Shown here: positions 50,815 through 59,094 of the stretch, piece by piece
How the letters are laid out: every line of letters begins with the position of its first letter
Numbering within the stretch: position 1 is the stretch's first letter
NCBI RefSeq assembly: GCF_002399615.1
Contig: NZ_DHDZ01000005.1
Coordinates: 17,879-81,878 of the forward strand
DNA: 64,000 nucleotides
Direction: 5' to 3'
DNA from: Pedobacter sp. UBA4863
GTDB taxonomy: Bacteria; Bacteroidota; Bacteroidia; Sphingobacteriales; Sphingobacteriaceae
Translations under genes and position numbers: made by a program
The notes under the pieces: model-generated
What the model was told of the DNA's origin: nothing
The model's database searches: none
Seen by the model: only the letters and a program-made list of their open reading frames with translations

Positions 50815-51246
50815 TTAGCTTTCTTCTCTATCTTTCATTTTTAGAAAGTTTAAAGGTGTCATCACAGCAATAGAAGAGTTTTTATAATCCTTTACGTTTC
50901 TGGTGATAATTGCATCTAAATTTTTTATGGTTAGCGCAGATGAATACTGAATGGAGTCTTTATAATCAGAGAAATCATTTTTTAATGCCTGAATGATTTC
51001 TGCTTTTGTTGTTCCAACTATTTCAGTCATTTCAGTTAATGCTTCAATAACATCGAGGGTTTTCTTGTTGCCTAAAAATCTCCTTATGATGTAATATATA
51101 TTGTTAATGCTTACTGCCGAGAGGTAGAGTTTTACATTTCCTTGCTCATTGAGTTCAAAAAGCTCGCTCGCTGGGTTTGCATAAGGTTCTCTGTCCGTGA
51201 AAAAATCAATAACAACATCAGAATCTACAAAAAGATTATACGCCAT
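50815..51246 (-). CDS. PIN-domain toxin (VapC-like ribonuclease)
   Basis: 143 residues. The PIN fold acidic residues are visible: FVDSDVVIDFFTDREPY at the N-terminus (first aspartates), NIYYIIRRFLGNKKTLDVIEAL in the middle, DYKDSIQYSSALTIKNLDAIITRNVKDYKNS at the active-site end. It probably cleaves RNA and is inhibited by the antitoxin encoded just upstream. Its first 11 bases overlap the antitoxin gene, the normal order being antitoxin first. Partial R1 repeats flank the pair at 50764 and 51599. Confidence 0.88.
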   Translation of the reverse strand: MAYNLFVDSDVVIDFFTDREPYANPASELFELNEQGNVKLYLSAVSINNIYYIIRRFLGNKKTLDVIEALTEMTEIVGTTKAEIIQALKNDFSDYKDSIQYSSALTIKNLDAIITRNVKDYKNSSIAVMTPLNFLKMKDREES

Positions 51247-51490
51247 ATTTTTTTGAAAGTTCTTCTGTTAAAATCTGTTTATAATCGAAATTATCTCCTG
51301 TTTTTATAATGCCTCTAAGTTTTTTAACCTTAGGTGAAAGTTGTTTTTGTTTAACTTTTTTACGGTTCACAGTTATAAGCTTGAAGTAGTTTTCTACCAT
51401 CTCTGAAAGACTTTGCCCTTTTTCTTTCGCATATTCTTTGGCAATTTCTATCACTTCCTTTTCTATTGTTAGTGTCAGCTTTGTACTCAT
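51236..51490 (-). CDS. antitoxin of the PIN toxin (DUF6364-like, ribbon-helix-helix type)
   Basis: 84 residues. The N-terminus STKLTLTIEKEVIEIAKEYAKEKGQSLSEMVENYF fits a ribbon-helix-helix DNA-binding antitoxin of the DUF6364 type. The C-terminal half (LSPKVKKLRGIIKTGDNFDY) would wrap the toxin. It overlaps the toxin start by 11 bases. A promoter with ACGTGT repeats at 51507-51544 is a likely autoregulatory site. Confidence 0.85.
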   Translation of the reverse strand: MSTKLTLTIEKEVIEIAKEYAKEKGQSLSEMVENYFKLITVNRKKVKQKQLSPKVKKLRGIIKTGDNFDYKQILTEELSKKYGV

Positions 51491-51506
51491 CTTGCTAAAG
51501 TTTAAA

Positions 51507-51544
51507 CAAAAATACGTGTATTATTTTAATTTATCAACACGTGT
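51507..51544 (-). promoter_or_regulatory. antitoxin promoter with candidate operator repeats
   Basis: On the minus strand TTG and TATTTTTG are spaced by 20 bases, matching the -33/-7 pattern. ACGTGT (plus strand) occurs at 51514-51519 and 51539-51544, 25 bases apart, and the second lies in the perfect palindrome ACACGTGT. This suits an autoregulated toxin-antitoxin operon. Confidence 0.6.
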
Positions 51545-51598
51545 GATTTTTTAAGCTATAGAAGGGTTGTTGGTCTAGTGCACAGTTTTTCGTTAGCT

Positions 51599-51655
51599 AA
51601 ACGGGATTGCAGCGGATCCCGATGTTTCATCGGGAGAAGCGTAAAGCCCGACTAT
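51599..51655. repeat. compact R1-family palindrome
   Basis: AAACGGGATTGCAGCGGATC opens it, a CCCGATG...CATCGGG hairpin forms the middle, and GCGTAAAGCCCGACTAT closes it. The outer arms match R1; the inner module is replaced by the short hairpin. Confidence 0.65.
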
Positions 51656-51861
51656 CGGGAGCGATGAAATGCAACCGTTGCTTTTCAAACCCCTCTCTGC
51701 CTTCGGCATCTATCGATAGTTGTTTATTTGATTTTTGTATCAATGAGCTCGCTACGCTTTGGTTCTCCCCTAAATGGGAGAGAAGTGTGCTTGGGAAAAT
51801 TAATACGTTTTTGAAGGGGCTAAAACAGTGACCAAGTTTTTACAACATTAAAACACTTAAC

Positions 51862-51893
51862 TTTTGGTGTTTAAGCGGTAAAACGTACATTTG
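51862..51893 (+). promoter_or_regulatory. lpdA promoter
   Basis: TTTTG (51862-51866) and TACATTTG (51886-51893) are spaced by exactly 19 bases, a full match to the Bacteroidetes consensus, and lie 25 bases before the ATG. Confidence 0.82.
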
Positions 51894-51918
51894 CCAGAAC
51901 AAAAATTCTTAAAAGATC

Positions 51919-53325
51919 ATGCAATACGATGTAGTTGTTATTGGCTCGGGTCCGGGCGGTTATGTAGGTGCCATCCGTTGTGCACAATTAGGTTTAAAAA
52001 CAGCGGTAATAGAAAAATATAAAACTTATGGCGGTACCTGCTTAAATGTAGGCTGTATCCCGTCTAAGGCATTGTTAGATTCTTCGGAGCACTTTCACAA
52101 CGCGGCTCATACGTTTACTACTCACGGTATCAATATCAAAGATTTGAAGGTTGATATGAAGCAAATGATTGCCCGTAAGGACGATGTAGTGGCGCAAAAT
52201 ACTGCTGGTATTACGTATCTCTTTAAGAAAAACAAGATTGATGCTTACGAAGGTGTAGGTTCTTTCGAGGATAAAAACACCATTTTGGTTACTAAAGCCG
52301 ATGGCAGTACTGAGAAATTGACTGCTAAAAACGTAATTATTGCAACAGGTTCTAAACCTACTGCTTTACCGTTTTTACCCATCGACAAAAAACGCATCAT
52401 TACATCTACCGAAGCTTTAACTTTGAAAGAAGTACCTAAAACTATGGTAGTAATTGGTGGTGGTGTAATTGGTTTAGAGCTAGGTTCTGTATATGCTCGT
52501 TTGGGCACAAAAGTTACCGTAGTGGAGTTTGCTCCAGCTATTATCGGCACCATGGATGCTGGTTTGGGTAAAGAATTGCAACGTGTGTTAAAGAAATCTT
52601 TAGGCATGGAGTTCTTAACCAACCACAAAGTAACTGGCGCATCGGTTAAAGGCAAAGTGGTTACGGTAACTGCCAATAACGCTAAAGGCGAAGCGGTTGC
52701 TGTGGAGGCTGATTACTGTATCGTTGCTGTTGGCAGAACTGCTTATACTGCTGGTTTAGGTTTAGATAAAATTGGCATTGCTACAGAAGAAAGAGGCAAC
52801 AAAATTCCTGTTAACGACCATTTAGAAACTTCGGTTGCTGGTGTATATGCCATTGGCGATGTGGTTAAAGGTGCGATGTTGGCTCATAAAGCGGAAGATG
52901 AAGGTATTTACGTTGCTGAACGTATTGCTGGTCAAAAACCGCATATCAATTATAACTTAATTCCGGGTGTGGTTTACACTTGGCCAGAGGTGGCTTCTGT
53001 AGGTCAGACTGAGGAGCAATTGAAAGCTGCTGGCGTGAAATACAAAGCTGGTTCTTTCCCTTTCAAAGCCAGCGGACGTGCGAAAGCAAGTATGGATACC
53101 GACGGTTTTGTGAAAGTATTGGCCGATGAGAAAACTGATGAAATTTTAGGCGTTCATATGATTGGCCCACGTGCTGCTGATATGATTGCAGAAGCTGTGG
53201 TAGCAATGGAATTCCGTGCTTCGGCAGAAGATATTGCTAGAATTTGCCATGCACACCCAACTTATACCGAAGCTTTAAAAGAGGCTGCTATGGCTGCTAC
53301 CGAAAATAGAGCGATACATATTTAA
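51919..53325 (+). CDS. lpdA: dihydrolipoyl dehydrogenase
   Basis: 468 residues, the standard E3 length. The FAD motif is VVVIGSGPGGYVGAIRCAQLG; the redox disulfide is C41/C46 in GGTCLNVGCIPSK. The NAD-binding fold is MVVIGGGVIGLELGSVYARLG, and the C-terminal dimer domain ends with the catalytic HAHPTYTE. It reoxidises dihydrolipoamide of 2-oxoacid dehydrogenase complexes with NAD. The E1 and E2 genes are not adjacent. It has its own promoter (51862-51893) and terminator (53365-53396). Confidence 0.97.
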   Translation: MQYDVVVIGSGPGGYVGAIRCAQLGLKTAVIEKYKTYGGTCLNVGCIPSKALLDSSEHFHNAAHTFTTHGINIKDLKVDMKQMIARKDDVVAQNTAGITYLFKKNKIDAYEGVGSFEDKNTILVTKADGSTEKLTAKNVIIATGSKPTALPFLPIDKKRIITSTEALTLKEVPKTMVVIGGGVIGLELGSVYARLGTKVTVVEFAPAIIGTMDAGLGKELQRVLKKSLGMEFLTNHKVTGASVKGKVVTVTANNAKGEAVAVEADYCIVAVGRTAYTAGLGLDKIGIATEERGNKIPVNDHLETSVAGVYAIGDVVKGAMLAHKAEDEGIYVAERIAGQKPHINYNLIPGVVYTWPEVASVGQTEEQLKAAGVKYKAGSFPFKASGRAKASMDTDGFVKVLADEKTDEILGVHMIGPRAADMIAEAVVAMEFRASAEDIARICHAHPTYTEALKEAAMAATENRAIHI

Positions 53326-53364
53326 CCCCAACCCCTAAAGGGGAATTATACAATGCATAATATT

Positions 53365-53396
53365 AAAATCCTGCGGTTTTTGCCGCGGGATTTTTT
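53365..53396 (+). terminator. rho-independent terminator of lpdA
   Basis: AAAATCCTGCGG and CCGCGGGATTTT form a GC-rich stem with a T-rich loop, followed by a run of T. It lies 40 bases after the lpdA stop. Confidence 0.88.
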
Positions 53397-53498
53397 GTTT
53401 GGTCTTTTTAATTCTTAAGCAGTAAATTTGTGATAACTTTTTTAAAAACAGCTGAGATGAGGCCAAAAACAACATCACAACCTCAATAAAACCATGCG

Positions 53499-53855
53499 AT
53501 GAAAAAGCACAACAACATAGACGAATACATTGCAGGTTTTCCTGTAGAAACACAGCAAATCCTAAATAGGTTGCGAGAAGATTTACAGCAAATGGTTCCC
53601 AATGCAAAGCAGAAAATCAGTTATGCCATACCAACTTTTACCCTAAACGGCAACTTGATTCATTTTGCTGGCTATAAAAACCATATCGGTCTATACCCAG
53701 GCAGTAAAGCCATCGAAGTTTTTGCAGACGACTTAAAAGGCTATCAAACATCAAAAGGAACCATACAATTCCCTATCGAAAAACCTTTACCAATGGATTT
53801 GATTAAAAAGATAGTAGATTTTTGCGTAGTACAAAATTTAGCAAAAAAGAAATAA
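53499..53855 (+). CDS. DUF1801 family protein (YdhG-like)
   Basis: 118 residues, the normal single-domain length. The family pattern is clear: NIDEYIAGFPVETQQILNRLREDLQQMVPNAKQKISYAIPTFTLNGNLIHFAGYKNHIGLYPG, then a C-terminal PLPMDLIKKIVDFCVVQNLAKK. DUF1801 proteins are SCP-like small proteins of unclear function. A low-copy transcript with no coupled neighbour is likely. Confidence 0.9.
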   Translation: MKKHNNIDEYIAGFPVETQQILNRLREDLQQMVPNAKQKISYAIPTFTLNGNLIHFAGYKNHIGLYPGSKAIEVFADDLKGYQTSKGTIQFPIEKPLPMDLIKKIVDFCVVQNLAKKK

Positions 53856-53980
53856 GCTTTGCTGTAAAGCTAGGATATTAAAAAGCATTTAACGAGAATT
53901 TTAGATCTTAATTTGTTATTAACCTAAGTTCCTTTAGGTTATTATTTAACTGATTTGCGTGTTGTAGTCTAACTGACTCC

Positions 53981-54056
53981 GAAATAAATTTGCTTCTCAG
54001 CTACTTCGTGGTCAGCGTGGCGAGATATTAGCGATTCGTCGTGCTGAATTTATTTT
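53981..54056. repeat. R3-family repeat with AAATAAATT ends
   Basis: GAAATAAATT and TGAATTTATTTT form the ends. The inside carries CAGCTACTTCGTGGTCAG, which also follows the R3 copy at 60126-60183. The order of blocks differs from the copy at 7318-7394, so this is a rearranged relative. Confidence 0.55.
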
Positions 54057-54372
54057 ACCCGTAGCTTTCCGCTACCGATAAATCGGCACAGGCTTCGCTA
54101 CAGGTCAGCATCAGTTTTAACGGCTGTTTTAGTTCTTTTAATAAACTCCGATTATTAATAACGGGACTTTCAAACTATTTTCAGCACAATATATTGACAG
54201 TTATAGCGTATGTGTAAAAATCCACGTTAAACAACCTTCGCTTAACTTTCAAATTCCAAAGCTAAATTGAAATTATCACTTCTTGTGTCACCATTTTTTA
54301 GTAATTTAGGTGTGCTTTCCATTTAAGGATAATTCACCTATACAGAAAGCCTCCGCTATTTTAAAAGTCCGC

Positions 54373-54416
54373 CTCAAGTCCACCTTAACTCCACCTCAAG
54401 TCCACGTTAAGTCCAC
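54373..54416. repeat. two tandem 22-bp repeats
   Basis: Unit 1 (54373-54394, starting CTCAAGTCCACC) and unit 2 (54395-54416, starting CTCAAGTCCACG) agree at 20 of 22 positions. There is no third copy, so this is not a CRISPR array. Confidence 0.7.
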
Positions 54417-54701
54417 CATGACTGGTGTGCTCCATGTCTGTTCCATGTGTATTACTGTTATGCACCTGTATATAGCTAACCACTGTACTTATCCCAATTT
54501 TGGAGATACACTTATCTTCATTATTTAAAAGAAAAAACCATCGGTCACCAATCAGTCGGCACAAGTTAAATTTTGGTTTTTTACGTTGAAACCTGTGCTA
54601 AGTCAATTTAACAGTTTATATTAAAGTTTGAACTATTGTATAGCTCTAGAAAAGATCCAACAATCACGTTACTTAAGCTCGACAAACTGTTAGCTATTTC
54701 A

Positions 54702-55103
54702 TTAATCCTCTTCCTGCCAAAAACTGTCCAGTAAATCATCTGTTTCGCGGCGGTCTTTCTTTGTTGGGCGGCCGGCTCCTCGATCTCTTTTTAAAGTTGG
54801 GGCCTGAAACACCGATTTAAACGCATGGGTTTCTTCTACCGGGGTTAAATCTTTATACTTGGTTACTGCAATTTTAGCATCAGTTCTGTTGTAAGAAAAA
54901 TCTATCACTTCTATCACTTTCCTTTCAATTCCCTTACTAATCTGATAAATATCGCCAACTTTCACCACAGCCGAAGGTTTAATATTCTGCCCTTTTAACT
55001 TTACCCTACCAGCCTTACAAGCATCTGTAGCTAAACTTCTCGTCTTAAAAACGCGGATAGCCCAAAGATATTTATCAATGCGTAGTTTTTCTGTTTCTGC
55101 CAT
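54702..55103 (-). CDS. S4-domain RNA-binding protein (Hsp15/HslR-like)
   Basis: 133 residues from the ATG at 55101-55103 (MAETEKLRIDKYLWAIRVFKTRS); seven more upstream codons are less likely. The S4 fold reads RIDKYLWAIRVFKTRSLATDACKAGRVKLKGQNIKPSAVVKVGD. A basic and then acidic tail follows (LKRDRGAGRPTKKDRRETDDLLD). Hsp15 in E. coli binds stalled 50S subunits carrying nascent chains; the same role is likely. It is divergent from dapD. Confidence 0.9.
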   Translation of the reverse strand: MAETEKLRIDKYLWAIRVFKTRSLATDACKAGRVKLKGQNIKPSAVVKVGDIYQISKGIERKVIEVIDFSYNRTDAKIAVTKYKDLTPVEETHAFKSVFQAPTLKRDRGAGRPTKKDRRETDDLLDSFWQEED

Positions 55104-55198
55104 AAATGCAAAATTAATGAACATTTTGCTTGATTTTAACTTCTAACTTTTAACTTTTCACATATAAAAGCCTTATTTTGCATAAATTTTAAAATATA

Positions 55199-56017
55199 AT
55201 GATTGCCGAACTAAAAAAACAAGTAGAAGAAGCCTGGATAGATAGGGGCTTATTACAATACAAAGAGTATTCTGAAGCCATTGAAACTGTAATACAACTA
55301 TTAAACAAAGGCGAAATTAGAGTTGCAGAGCCTATTTTAAACGGCTGGGCAATTAACGAGTGGATTAAAAAGGCAGTAATCCTTTATTTCCCAATCAAAC
55401 AAATGAAGGAAATTAAATCTGGCCCTTTTGTTTACCACGACAAAATGGAGCTAAAAACTGATTATAAAGAGGCCGGTGTACGTGTAGTGCCTATGGCTAG
55501 TGCCCGTTATGGTTCTTATCTGGCTTCTGGCGTAATTATGATGCCTTCTTACGTAAACATTGGTGCTTATGTAGATGAAGGTACCATGGTTGACACATGG
55601 GCCACCGTAGGTTCATGTGCGCAAATTGGCAAACGTGTACACTTAAGTGGCGGCGTGGGCATTGGTGGTGTTTTAGAGCCCGTACAAGCTGCTCCAGTTA
55701 TCATCGAAGACGATTGTTTCTTAGGTTCGAGAGCCATTGTGGTAGAAGGTGTACGCGTAGAAAAAGAAGCAGTGTTAGGTGCCAACGTGGTATTAACTGC
55801 CTCAACCAAAATTATCGACATTACTGGCGAAACTCCGGTAGAATACAAAGGCGTTGTTCCTTCGCGTTCGGTAGTTATTCCAGGTTCTTACACTAAAAAA
55901 TTCCCAGCAGGCGAATACCAAGTACCATGTGCTTTAATTATTGGCAAGCGTAAAGAATCTACCGATAAAAAGACTTCTCTTAACGACGCATTAAGAGAGA
56001 ACAATGTAGCTGTTTAG
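55199..56017 (+). CDS. dapD: 2,3,4,5-tetrahydropyridine-2,6-dicarboxylate N-succinyltransferase
   Basis: 272 residues, the full DapD length. After an N-terminal helical domain (EEAWIDRGLLQYKEYSEAIETVIQLLNKGEIRVAEP) comes a left-handed beta-helix of hexapeptide repeats: SGVIMMPSYVNIGAYVDEGTMVDTWATVGSCAQIGKRVHLSGGVGIGGVLEP. It ends with the IDITGETPVEYKGVVPSRSVVIPGSY segment. It succinylates tetrahydrodipicolinate in lysine and meso-diaminopimelate synthesis, feeding the cell wall. No other dap gene is adjacent. Confidence 0.97.
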   Translation: MIAELKKQVEEAWIDRGLLQYKEYSEAIETVIQLLNKGEIRVAEPILNGWAINEWIKKAVILYFPIKQMKEIKSGPFVYHDKMELKTDYKEAGVRVVPMASARYGSYLASGVIMMPSYVNIGAYVDEGTMVDTWATVGSCAQIGKRVHLSGGVGIGGVLEPVQAAPVIIEDDCFLGSRAIVVEGVRVEKEAVLGANVVLTASTKIIDITGETPVEYKGVVPSRSVVIPGSYTKKFPAGEYQVPCALIIGKRKESTDKKTSLNDALRENNVAV

Positions 56018-56025
56018 TTTTTTCG

Positions 56026-56070
56026 TTGAAAGGTTGGAATGTTAGAACGTTACAACATTCCAGCTTTTCA
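56026..56070. repeat. short hairpin of the GGTTGGAA type, gene-free counterpart of the second four-helix unit
   Basis: TTGAAAGGTTGGAATGTT (56026-56043) and AACATTCCAGCTTTTCA (56054-56070) are near reverse complements. They use the same vocabulary as the arms around 30882-31280 but with only 10 bases between them. Confidence 0.65.
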
Positions 56071-56087
56071 GCATTACAACTACCCAC

Positions 56088-56651
56088 ATGAGAGAAGAAA
56101 TTAATAAAGCTTTAGAGGTATTAAAAAATGGCGGTGTAATCCTCTATCCTACCGATACCGTTTGGGGTTTAGGCTGCGATGCCACCAATGCCGAAGCAGT
56201 TGCCAAAATAAACGAAATTAAAGGTCGTGCAGCCGATAAAAGTTTAATCGTACTATTAGATACCGACAACAAACTGCAAAGCTATGTAAACGACATACCC
56301 GAAGTGGCTTACGATTTAATTGAATACGCCGAAAAACCTTTGACCGTTGTTTTTTCTAATGCCAAAAACTTAGCTGCAAACGTAATTAATGCCGATGGTA
56401 GTGTAGGCATTAGAATACCAAAACACGATTTCTGCCAACAATTAATCCAGCGTTTCCGTAAACCTATTGTATCTACTTCGGCCAATGTTAGTGGCCAGCC
56501 TACACCAAAATTCTTCGATGAAATTAGTGATGACATTAAAGATGCAGTAGCTTACATCGTAGATTTAGAACAAGAAAACAGCACGCCAAAGCAACCATCA
56601 ACTATTGTTAAATTAGGTGCTGGCGGGCAATTTGAGTTTATAAGGAAGTAA
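56088..56651 (+). CDS. tsaC: threonylcarbamoyl-AMP synthase (Sua5/YrdC/YwlC family)
   Basis: 187 residues, the short TsaC form. Core motifs: GGVILYPTDTVWGLGCDATNAEAVAKINEIKGR, KSLIVLL, RIPKHDFCQQLIQRFRKPIVSTSANVSGQ and the C-terminal PSTIVKL. It condenses threonine, bicarbonate and ATP to threonylcarbamoyl-AMP for t6A37 modification of tRNA. The start matches the family, and a hairpin (56026-56070) separates it from dapD. The following cca gene has its own start region. Confidence 0.94.
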   Translation: MREEINKALEVLKNGGVILYPTDTVWGLGCDATNAEAVAKINEIKGRAADKSLIVLLDTDNKLQSYVNDIPEVAYDLIEYAEKPLTVVFSNAKNLAANVINADGSVGIRIPKHDFCQQLIQRFRKPIVSTSANVSGQPTPKFFDEISDDIKDAVAYIVDLEQENSTPKQPSTIVKLGAGGQFEFIRK

Positions 56652-56760
56652 CCCCCTAGCCCCCTGAAGGGGGAATTAATAGCAAGCTTAATATTTAACG
56701 CCATATAAAAGAAGTCCCCTTTAGAGCTTGTTACGAGATTATTCGGGAGGATTTAGGGGT
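56651..56760. repeat. CCCCCT/AGGGGG palindrome family, degenerate copy
   Basis: CCCCCTAGCCCCCTGAAGGG at 56652-56671 and a second half around 56716-56760 (CCCCTTTAGAG...AGGATTTAGGGG) mirror the 5521-5610 element. It lies between tsaC and cca and may end the tsaC transcript. Confidence 0.5.
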
Positions 56761-56766
56761 TTTTCT

Positions 56767-56774
56767 TAACTTTG
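56767..56774 (+). promoter_or_regulatory. possible -7 promoter box of cca
   Basis: TAACTTTG matches TAnnTTTG and lies 6 bases before the ATG at 56781, implying a very short or absent leader. The repeat just upstream supplies no good -33 element. Confidence 0.4.
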
Positions 56775-56780
56775 CAACCT

Positions 56781-58217
56781 ATGCAAACCAACCCACAGCC
56801 TCACGATGCAAAATCCCTTTTGGGAAACATTGAGGCTTCTATCTTTAAAGTCTTAGCCGAAATTGCCGAGCACACCAAAACCGAAACTTATGTTATTGGC
56901 GGCTTTGTACGCGACATTTATTTAAACAGGCCCTCTAAAGACATTGATGTAGTGGTATTGGGCAATGGCATTGCATTTGCCGAAAAAGTTGGCCAAAAAC
57001 TAAAAACAAATGTAGCGGTGTTTAAAAATTTCGGCACTGCCATGTTAAAGCATTCAGACCTAGAAGTAGAATTTGTGGGTGCTCGTAAAGAAAGCTATCG
57101 GGCAAATTCTCGTAAACCAATTGTAGAAAATGGCACTTTAGAAGACGACCAACTGCGCCGTGATTTTACCATTAATGCTCTAGCAATATCCTTAAATAAA
57201 GAAAACTACGGCGAAGTTGTTGATCCTTTTAATGGTTTAGAAGATTTAGCCAACAAGCTTATCCGGACACCATTAGATCCCGTAGTTACCTTTTCTGACG
57301 ACCCCTTGCGAATGATGCGGGCTATCCGTTTTGCCACACAACTAAATTTCGAAATAGACCAAGTGGCTATCAATGCCATCAAATCGCAGAAAGAACGCAT
57401 CAAAATTGTATCTAAGGAAAGAATTACTGACGAATTAAATAAAATTATTCTCGCCAAAAAACCCTCTATAGGCTTTAATTATTTATTCGATACCGGCTTA
57501 TTGGAGTTAATTTTTCCTCAAATGGCTAAATTATATGGGGTTGATGTGGTTAAAGGCAGGGCGCATAAAGATAACTTTTACCATACATTACAGGTTTTAG
57601 ATAACATTTGTGAAACTACCGACGATTTATGGCTACGTTGGGCGGCTATTTTACACGATATTGCCAAACCCGCCACCAAACGTTTTGAAGAAGGCCATGG
57701 TTGGACTTTCCACGGCCACGAGGATAAAGGCGCACGGATGGTTCCTCAAATATTTGCACAACTTAAACTGCCTTTAAATGAAAAGATGAAATTGGTGCAA
57801 AAATTAGTTTTATTGCATTTGCGCCCCATTGTTTTAGCACAAGATAAAATTACAGACTCTGCCGTTCGCCGCTTACTTTTTGAGGCCGGCGAAGATATAG
57901 ACGGGTTAATGTTGCTCTGCAATGCCGATGTAACTACCAAAAACGAATACAAAATAAAAAAATACCGCAACAATTTTGAGCTGGTAAAACAAAAACTTAA
58001 AGATGTAGAAGAACGCGATCAATTGCGTAATTGGCAGCCTCCTATTTCGGGCAACGATATTATGCAGACCTTTGGTTTAAGTGCCGGCAAAGAAGTTGGA
58101 ATTTTGAAAAACGCCATACGCGAAGCAATTTTAGAAGGCGATATCATAAACAGCTACGAAGAAGCGTTTAACTATATGCTTGCAAAAGCAGAAGAGTTAG
58201 GATTAAAAGCAATTTAA
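56781..58217 (+). CDS. cca: CCA-adding tRNA nucleotidyltransferase / poly(A) polymerase with HD domain
   Basis: 478 residues from the ATG at 56781 ([16 protein letters not shown]); a TTG at 56772 also opens the frame but lies in the promoter box. The class II head domain reads [24 protein letters not shown] with the catalytic DxD, then [15 protein letters not shown] and [21 protein letters not shown]. The HD phosphohydrolase domain has [11 protein letters not shown]. It adds or repairs the CCA end of tRNAs; the HD domain suggests phosphatase/phosphodiesterase activity. Confidence 0.93.
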   Translation: MQTNPQPHDAKSLLGNIEASIFKVLAEIAEHTKTETYVIGGFVRDIYLNRPSKDIDVVVLGNGIAFAEKVGQKLKTNVAVFKNFGTAMLKHSDLEVEFVGARKESYRANSRKPIVENGTLEDDQLRRDFTINALAISLNKENYGEVVDPFNGLEDLANKLIRTPLDPVVTFSDDPLRMMRAIRFATQLNFEIDQVAINAIKSQKERIKIVSKERITDELNKIILAKKPSIGFNYLFDTGLLELIFPQMAKLYGVDVVKGRAHKDNFYHTLQVLDNICETTDDLWLRWAAILHDIAKPATKRFEEGHGWTFHGHEDKGARMVPQIFAQLKLPLNEKMKLVQKLVLLHLRPIVLAQDKITDSAVRRLLFEAGEDIDGLMLLCNADVTTKNEYKIKKYRNNFELVKQKLKDVEERDQLRNWQPPISGNDIMQTFGLSAGKEVGILKNAIREAILEGDIINSYEEAFNYMLAKAEELGLKAI

Positions 58218-58327
58218 GCACAATTACGTTTAGTTTTTCAGTCCCTAGACTTTCAAACATCTGTCTTCGGACTTTTAGAGTTTTTTCTTATTTTTACACC
58301 CATAACACAGCATTATTTAATTAGCAC

Positions 58328-58981
58328 ATGGCAATTTATAGATTTAGAATTTCTTTTGAAGATTACGACGACGTTACACGCGAAATAGACATCAAGAGCA
58401 CACAAACTTTCGAAGATTTACATAGGGCCATACACCGCAGTACGGGATACAACGCCGATAAACCCTCATCGTTTTACGTAAGTACGGACAATTGGATTAA
58501 AGGCGACGAAATTGCCATTCACCCAACCCAACGTAAAATTGATAATGGGGTAGTTTTGATGGAAAAATCGAAATTGAGCAGCTTTATCGAAGATCCACAC
58601 CAAAAATTTTACTATATCTATAATTTCGAAAGACCATACGATTTCCATGTTGAATTAATCAAGATTATTTTAGATAACGACCCTAAAATCGAATATCCAT
58701 ACTTGGTAAAAAGTATTGGAGAAGCGCCAAAAATTATTGAAAAAGGCAATATTGGTGGCATTGCAGCAAGCAGTGCAGCTATCAGCAATGATTTTGATTT
58801 CTTAAATGAAATGGATTTTGTGCCAGAAGACACCGACGAACTAGAGGCTATGGGCAGCAGTGGTATCAATGCACAAGAAAAATCTCATGACGATGAAGAC
58901 GAGCAAGAAGATGAATTTGGTGACGGCGAAGAGGATGATTATGGGAACGACGAATACGGCAACGACAACGATGATTATTAA
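58328..58981 (+). CDS. plasmid pRiA4b ORF-3-like protein with acidic tail
   Basis: 217 residues. The N-terminal ubiquitin-like domain starts MAIYRFRISFEDYDDVTREIDIKSTQTFEDLHRAIHRSTGYN and continues with SSFYVSTDNWIKGDEI and FYYIYNFERPYDFHVELI, the pattern of the PRiA4_ORF3 (IS1096 TnpR-like) family. From about residue 165 it becomes very acidic (EDEQEDEFGDGEEDDYGNDE). The function is unknown, though the family occurs on plasmids and mobile elements. It may be cotranscribed with miaA, 113 bases downstream. Confidence 0.82.
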   Translation: MAIYRFRISFEDYDDVTREIDIKSTQTFEDLHRAIHRSTGYNADKPSSFYVSTDNWIKGDEIAIHPTQRKIDNGVVLMEKSKLSSFIEDPHQKFYYIYNFERPYDFHVELIKIILDNDPKIEYPYLVKSIGEAPKIIEKGNIGGIAASSAAISNDFDFLNEMDFVPEDTDELEAMGSSGINAQEKSHDDEDEQEDEFGDGEEDDYGNDEYGNDNDDY

Positions 58982-59094
58982 GCCCTGTTAAACGGCCTAG
59001 CCCTCCAGTACGCCAATTGTATGCTCACCTCCCCTACCAAAAGGGAAGATGAACAACCTAAGCCTTTGTTGGAAACCCTTTTATTTCATAATCG

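Larger units (their letters stand above)
51491..51918. other. 428-base gap between the antitoxin and lpdA
   Basis: It holds the antitoxin promoter (51507-51544), a compact R1 palindrome (51599-51655) and the lpdA promoter (51862-51893). The stretch 51660-51835 has an open frame, but it runs through repeat-like DNA with no family resemblance. Confidence 0.6.
53856..54701. other. 846-base intergenic region with repeats, no gene
   Basis: It contains an R3-family repeat at 53981-54056 and a 22-bp tandem pair at 54373-54416. A frame at 54310-54528 crosses the tandem repeat and has no family features. I see no RNA gene. The region after 54420 holds only a few AT-rich words. Confidence 0.6.

Noticed and set aside
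51607..51831. 74-codon plus-strand frame between the antitoxin and lpdA
   Set aside because: It starts inside a compact R1 palindrome, has no family resemblance and no ribosome site.
54310..54528. 72-codon plus-strand frame in the 846-base gap
   Set aside because: It crosses the 22-bp tandem repeat and has no coding features beyond openness.
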